Of a DNA stretch of 64,000 nucleotides, positions 60,697-64,000 are shown one piece after another. The stretch comes from JBBDIJ01 sp040880485 (GTDB lineage: Bacteria > Bacteroidota > Rhodothermia > Balneolales > Balneolaceae), in NCBI GenBank assembly GCA_040880485.1, contig JBBDIJ010000002.1, forward strand, positions 119,740 to 183,739, in the 5' to 3' direction. Below the pieces are notes generated by a model. That model worked only from the letters and a program-made list of their open reading frames with translations, made no database searches and was not told the origin of the DNA. Position 1 is the stretch's first letter. Each line of letters opens with the position of its first letter. A program made the position numbers and the translations under genes.

Positions 60697-61245
60697 ATGA
60701 TTTCCAACACAGCGTTGCGATATGCAAAGGCACTATTCGATCTTTCGCTTGAGAAGGGACAGGTGGAGAGTGTATATCGGGATGTGATTCTGATTCGCGA
60801 CACCGCAGAAGCCTCTGCGGAACTCAAAGTGTTTCTGAAAAGCCCTGTCATCCAGAACAGAGATAAAGAGGAGGTGCTTGCCACCATTTTCAAAGAGCGT
60901 GTGAACCCGCTTACTTTTCAGCTGCTTCAGCTACTGTCTGAAAAGTCTCGTGAACCGCTTTTGGTAGAGATCATGAAAGGATTTATCCAGTACTATCTGG
61001 AGCACACCGGAGTGATCGAGGTGCAGGTAGAGAGTGCGACACCTCTGGATGAACCGGTTGTGGAGGAGCTCAGAAAAGTTCTTGAGCGCAGGACCGGAAA
61101 GAGCGTGAATATGCAGATCACTGAAGAGCCGGAACTGATGGGCGGTCTGACCGTCCGAATTGGAGATACGGTGATTGACGGTTCGGTACGCTACAGTCTG
61201 GAGAGGCTCGGATCGAAGCTCAAGGAGCACACTCTTGTACCATAA
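60697..61245 (+). CDS. atpH: ATP synthase F1 subunit delta
   Basis: Joins the peripheral stalk to the top of the F1 hexamer. The N-terminal helical domain (ALRYAKALFDLSLEKGQ) and the C-terminal LMGGLTVRIGDTVIDGSVRYSLERL signature are clear. Length is 182 residues. A 98-base gap with hairpins separates it from atpA. Confidence 0.95.
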   Translation: MISNTALRYAKALFDLSLEKGQVESVYRDVILIRDTAEASAELKVFLKSPVIQNRDKEEVLATIFKERVNPLTFQLLQLLSEKSREPLLVEIMKGFIQYYLEHTGVIEVQVESATPLDEPVVEELRKVLERRTGKSVNMQITEEPELMGGLTVRIGDTVIDGSVRYSLERLGSKLKEHTLVP

Positions 61246-61253
61246 TAGTATAT

Positions 61254-61312
61254 AGCGGGGAACCGCTCTGGCCGGGTGCATCTTGCAGTCTGGCAAACCG
61301 GCTACAGGCCGG
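61254..61312 (+). other. Hairpin cluster between atpH and atpA
   Basis: AGCGG (61254-61258) pairs with CCGCT (61263-61267) over a GGAA loop; TGCA (61277-61280) with TGCA (61284-61287); CCGGC (61298-61302) with GCCGG (61308-61312) over TACAG. No T-run follows. These may process or stabilise the message or boost atpA translation (alpha is needed in three copies per complex). Confidence 0.4.
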
Positions 61313-61343
61313 CACACATTCAAGAATTTAATTTGATGACACC

Positions 61344-62969
61344 ATGAGTAACATCAAACCTGAGGAAGTTTCAGCAATATTGCGCAAGCAGCTCTCGGGA
61401 TTCGACAGCAGTGCAGAGACGTACGATGTCGGTACCGTACTGGAGGTAGGTGACGGAATTGCCCGGGTCTACGGGCTCTCCAAAATTCAGGCGGGTGAAC
61501 TTGTAGAGCTCCCCGAATCGATAGGAGACACGGGTGAACCGCTTCTTGGTATGGTTCTGAACCTGGAGGAGGATAATGTGGGTATCGTACTGTTTGGTCC
61601 TTCAAGAAGTGTGAAGGAGGGCCATACCGTAAAGAGAACCAGCCGCATTGCCTCTATACCGGTTGGTGACGGACTTGTGGGCCGTGTGATCGATCCACTC
61701 GGCCGGCCGCTGGACGGTAAAGGAAGTGTATCCGGAGAGACGATGGAACTTCCCCTGGAGAGAAAAGCTCCGGGAGTGATCTATCGGCAGCCGGTGGATG
61801 AACCACTTCAGACAGGGATCAAGCCTATCGATTCGCTGATTCCGATTGGGCGCGGGCAGCGGGAGCTGATTATCGGCGACCGCCAGACTGGAAAAACAGC
61901 TGTGGCGCTGGATACGATTATCAACCAGAGGGAGACCAGGGATAGCGACAAGCCTGTATTCTGCATCTATGTAGCTGTGGGCCAGAAAGGCTCTACAGTG
62001 GCCTCTATAGCAGAAACCCTTAAGGAGCATGGTGCTCTGGACTACACGGTTATCGTGTCGGCTCCTGCCAGTACCACGGCACCGATGCGCTATATCGCCC
62101 CCTTTGCAGGTGCAGCGATCGGCGAGTATTTCCGTGATACCGGTCGTCACGCACTGGTCATCTACGACGATCTCTCCAAGCAGGCGGTTGCCTATCGTGA
62201 GCTCTCACTGCTTCTCAAGCGTCCGCCGGGACGCGAGGCATATCCCGGAGATGTCTTTTATCTGCATAGCCGTCTATTGGAACGTGCTGCCAAAGTCATC
62301 GACAACGATGAAGTAGCCAGGTCGATGAATAACATTCCGGAAGTACTGAAACCGAAAGTGAAGGGTGGAGGTTCTTTGACCGCCCTTCCTGTGATTGAGA
62401 CCCAGGCCGGGGATGTTTCGGCCTACATTCCAACCAACGTAATCTCTATTACCGATGGTCAGATCTTTCTCGATACCGACCTGTTCAACTCCGGAATCCG
62501 TCCCGCTATCGATGTAGGTATATCGGTATCCAGGGTGGGGGGCTCGGCCCAGGTGAAGTCGATGAAAAAGCTATCCGGAACTCTCAAACTTGACCTTGCA
62601 CAGTACCGGGAGCTTGAGGCATTTGCAAAATTCGGTTCCGATTTGGATGCGGCAACACAGAGGCAGCTAAAACGGGGGGAACGGACTGTAGAGCTGATGA
62701 AGCAGGGCGAATATGAACCACTTCCTGTTCAGGAACAGATTGCACTTCTAAAGGTAAACAGTGAAGGACTTTTCGATAAAATGCCGGTATCGAAAATTGG
62801 TGAATTCGAACAGGATTTTTTGGAGAGCCTGAGGGCACGCTACTCCAAAGAGCTGGACAATCTGGGCCGGACGGGTGTTCTGGAGGATGAGTTTGGAGAG
62901 AAGTTGCTCTCCTCGGCGCGCACGATTATTGATCAGTTGACTTCAGCCCAGGAAACGGAGGAGTCCTAA
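61344..62969 (+). CDS. atpA: ATP synthase F1 subunit alpha
   Basis: Non-catalytic nucleotide-binding subunit of F1. Walker A GDRQTGKT is at residues 178-185, LVIYDDLSKQAVAYRE holds the Walker B region, and SRLLERAAK is conserved. Length is 541 residues, slightly longer than the usual 510. A possible -7 element (61328-61335) ends 8 bases before the ATG. Confidence 0.97.
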   Translation: MSNIKPEEVSAILRKQLSGFDSSAETYDVGTVLEVGDGIARVYGLSKIQAGELVELPESIGDTGEPLLGMVLNLEEDNVGIVLFGPSRSVKEGHTVKRTSRIASIPVGDGLVGRVIDPLGRPLDGKGSVSGETMELPLERKAPGVIYRQPVDEPLQTGIKPIDSLIPIGRGQRELIIGDRQTGKTAVALDTIINQRETRDSDKPVFCIYVAVGQKGSTVASIAETLKEHGALDYTVIVSAPASTTAPMRYIAPFAGAAIGEYFRDTGRHALVIYDDLSKQAVAYRELSLLLKRPPGREAYPGDVFYLHSRLLERAAKVIDNDEVARSMNNIPEVLKPKVKGGGSLTALPVIETQAGDVSAYIPTNVISITDGQIFLDTDLFNSGIRPAIDVGISVSRVGGSAQVKSMKKLSGTLKLDLAQYRELEAFAKFGSDLDAATQRQLKRGERTVELMKQGEYEPLPVQEQIALLKVNSEGLFDKMPVSKIGEFEQDFLESLRARYSKELDNLGRTGVLEDEFGEKLLSSARTIIDQLTSAQETEES

Positions 62970-62972
62970 CCG

Positions 62973-63872
62973 ATGGCTAACCTTCGCGATATCCGCAACC
63001 GGATCACCTCCGTCAACAATACGGAGCAGATTACAAGGGCGATGAAGATGGTCGCAGCAGCTCGCTTGCGAAAGGCGCAGAGCCGGATCGTATCGGCACG
63101 GCCCTATGCCGCCAAAATGAGAGAAGTTGTGGGCCGTCTGGTTTCTGCAGAGACAATTGAGATAGACCTTCTACGGCAACCTGAAAGCTGCGAACGTGTT
63201 CTGTTTCTGGTTATTGGCTCCGACAGAGGCCTCTGTGGCGGGTTCAACACGAATCTGTTTAAAGTGGTGGAATCGAATTTAAAGAGGGAGTGGGCCGGGC
63301 ACCTGGAGCGGGACGCAGTCGATATGATCTGTGTGGGACGCAAAGCGGAGGCCTACTTCTCCAAGCGTGGGTACCGGATAGACAAGTCCTATCCAGGCTT
63401 TTTCGACCGCCTTGATTTTACAGAAGCGGTAGAGGTCATGGAGTACTGTACGGAACGATTTTTGAGTGGTGAAGTGGACCGGGTTGAACTCTGTTTCAAT
63501 GAGTTTAAATCGGTAATTACCCAGAACCGGGTGGTGGAGAAGCTTCTGCCGGTCGATCCGTCGGAACTGCTTGGAGTGGACTCCGGGAAGGATGAGGCTT
63601 CAACTGAAATCGACTATATTTTTGAACCGGACAAGGCTTCCATTTTGAAAAGATTGCTTCCCAGATATCTGAATATCGGCTTGTGGAGGGCACTGCTCGA
63701 ATCCAACGCTTCGGAGCAGGGGGCCAGGATGGCAGCGATGGATAACGCTACCGAAAATGCCAAAGAGTTGAAAAGGGAGCTTCGCCTTCAGTATAACCGG
63801 GCACGTCAAAGCGCTATTACTACGGAAATATCTGAAATTGTTTCTGGTGCGCAGGCATTGGGATCGGACTAA
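62973..63872 (+). CDS. atpG: ATP synthase F1 subunit gamma
   Basis: Central rotor shaft. The N-terminal helix (RDIRNRITSVNNTEQITRAMKMVAAARLRKAQ) and the C-terminal helix (RMAAMDNATENAKELKRELRLQYNRARQ) are those of gamma, with the SDRGLCGGFN segment between. Length is 299 residues. The beta (atpD) and epsilon (atpC) genes do not follow; a tRNA gene begins 41 bases later. Confidence 0.96.
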   Translation: MANLRDIRNRITSVNNTEQITRAMKMVAAARLRKAQSRIVSARPYAAKMREVVGRLVSAETIEIDLLRQPESCERVLFLVIGSDRGLCGGFNTNLFKVVESNLKREWAGHLERDAVDMICVGRKAEAYFSKRGYRIDKSYPGFFDRLDFTEAVEVMEYCTERFLSGEVDRVELCFNEFKSVITQNRVVEKLLPVDPSELLGVDSGKDEASTEIDYIFEPDKASILKRLLPRYLNIGLWRALLESNASEQGARMAAMDNATENAKELKRELRLQYNRARQSAITTEISEIVSGAQALGSD

Positions 63873-63913
63873 AATCCGTTTACATTACACAGGATCCACA
63901 GAGACCCGGGACC

Positions 63914-63998
63914 GGAGGGATGGCAGAGTGGTCGAATGCGGCGGTCTTGAAAACCGTTGAGCCGCAAGGCTCCGGGGGTTCGAATCCCTCTCCCTCCG
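63914..63998 (+). tRNA. tRNA-Ser (TGA)
   Basis: An 85-nucleotide class II tRNA. The acceptor stem GGAGGGA/TCCCTCC is perfect, the anticodon loop CTTGAAA gives TGA, the long variable arm is present, and GGTTCGAATCC forms the T-arm. The discriminator is G; the two bases after it are CT, so CCA is not encoded. Confidence 0.95.
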
Positions 63999-64000
63999 CT

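Noticed and set aside
1..64000. CRISPR array, insertion sequence, prophage or defence island
   Set aside because: No regularly spaced repeats, transposase, integrase, phage or defence gene was seen, and gene content is housekeeping throughout.

Overview
This 64 kb window is a dense, chromosomal housekeeping region of a Bacteroidota-like bacterium. The lineage markers point to the Balneolota/Rhodothermota branch rather than to classical Bacteroidia. They are a 30-residue COX24/mS38-like basic protein, a histone-H1-like (Hc1) protein, a DUF4296-type lipoprotein, an OstA-like/LptC pair, a GldE-like CNNM protein, an ATP synthase operon that stops at gamma, and cytochrome c maturation system I (ccmE-ccmF). 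The placement is inference from gene content. Base composition looks uniform. I see no insertion sequence, prophage, CRISPR array or toxin-antitoxin module.

Layout. 0-4 kb: end of a ccm cluster (ccmE, ccmF), then truA and an overlapping 55-residue zinc-ribbon membrane protein. 4-12 kb: gltB and gltD behind a long structured leader, then an aldehyde dehydrogenase. 12-21 kb, mostly minus strand: a Tat-exported TIM-barrel-like protein, a lipoprotein, tRNA-Asn, the H1-like protein, a degenerate acetylglutamate-kinase-like protein, a GH3/serine-hydrolase fusion lipoprotein and a penicillin acylase-family enzyme. 21-30 kb: threonine aldolase, RecQ, a DUF4296-like lipoprotein, coaX, an OstA-like protein, LptC and a sodium:alanine symporter, then HU. 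30-44 kb, minus strand: a three-domain peptidase/propeller/barrel protein, RNase R, TamB, AroB, AroK and an NFACT (RqcH) protein. 44-49 kb: the mS38-like microprotein, then lysC-dapB-dapA-dapD (lysine/diaminopimelate) and ssb. 49-58 kb: a CNNM protein, murB, an M48 lipoprotein, purB, guaB, and an M23 peptidase with a bactofilin. 58-64 kb: atpZ/atpI-like genes followed by atpBEFHAG and a tRNA-Ser.

How the genes work together. Many genes serve the envelope: LptC/OstA for LPS transport, TamB and the barrel protein for the outer membrane, MurB, the GH3 fusion, M23/bactofilin and diaminopimelate for peptidoglycan. Tight overlaps (ATGA junctions in lysC-dapB-dapA and in NFACT-aroK) indicate translationally coupled operons.

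I did not find a convincing new multi-gene system. The most interesting leads are small: lptC appears to lack any ATG/GTG/TTG start upstream of its lipobox and to begin at ATC behind a strong ribosome binding site; long structured untranslated regions precede gltB and HU; CcmE carries Cys instead of the heme-binding His; and an ArgB-like protein that has lost its glycine-rich and ATP-site regions sits beside the GH3 fusion.
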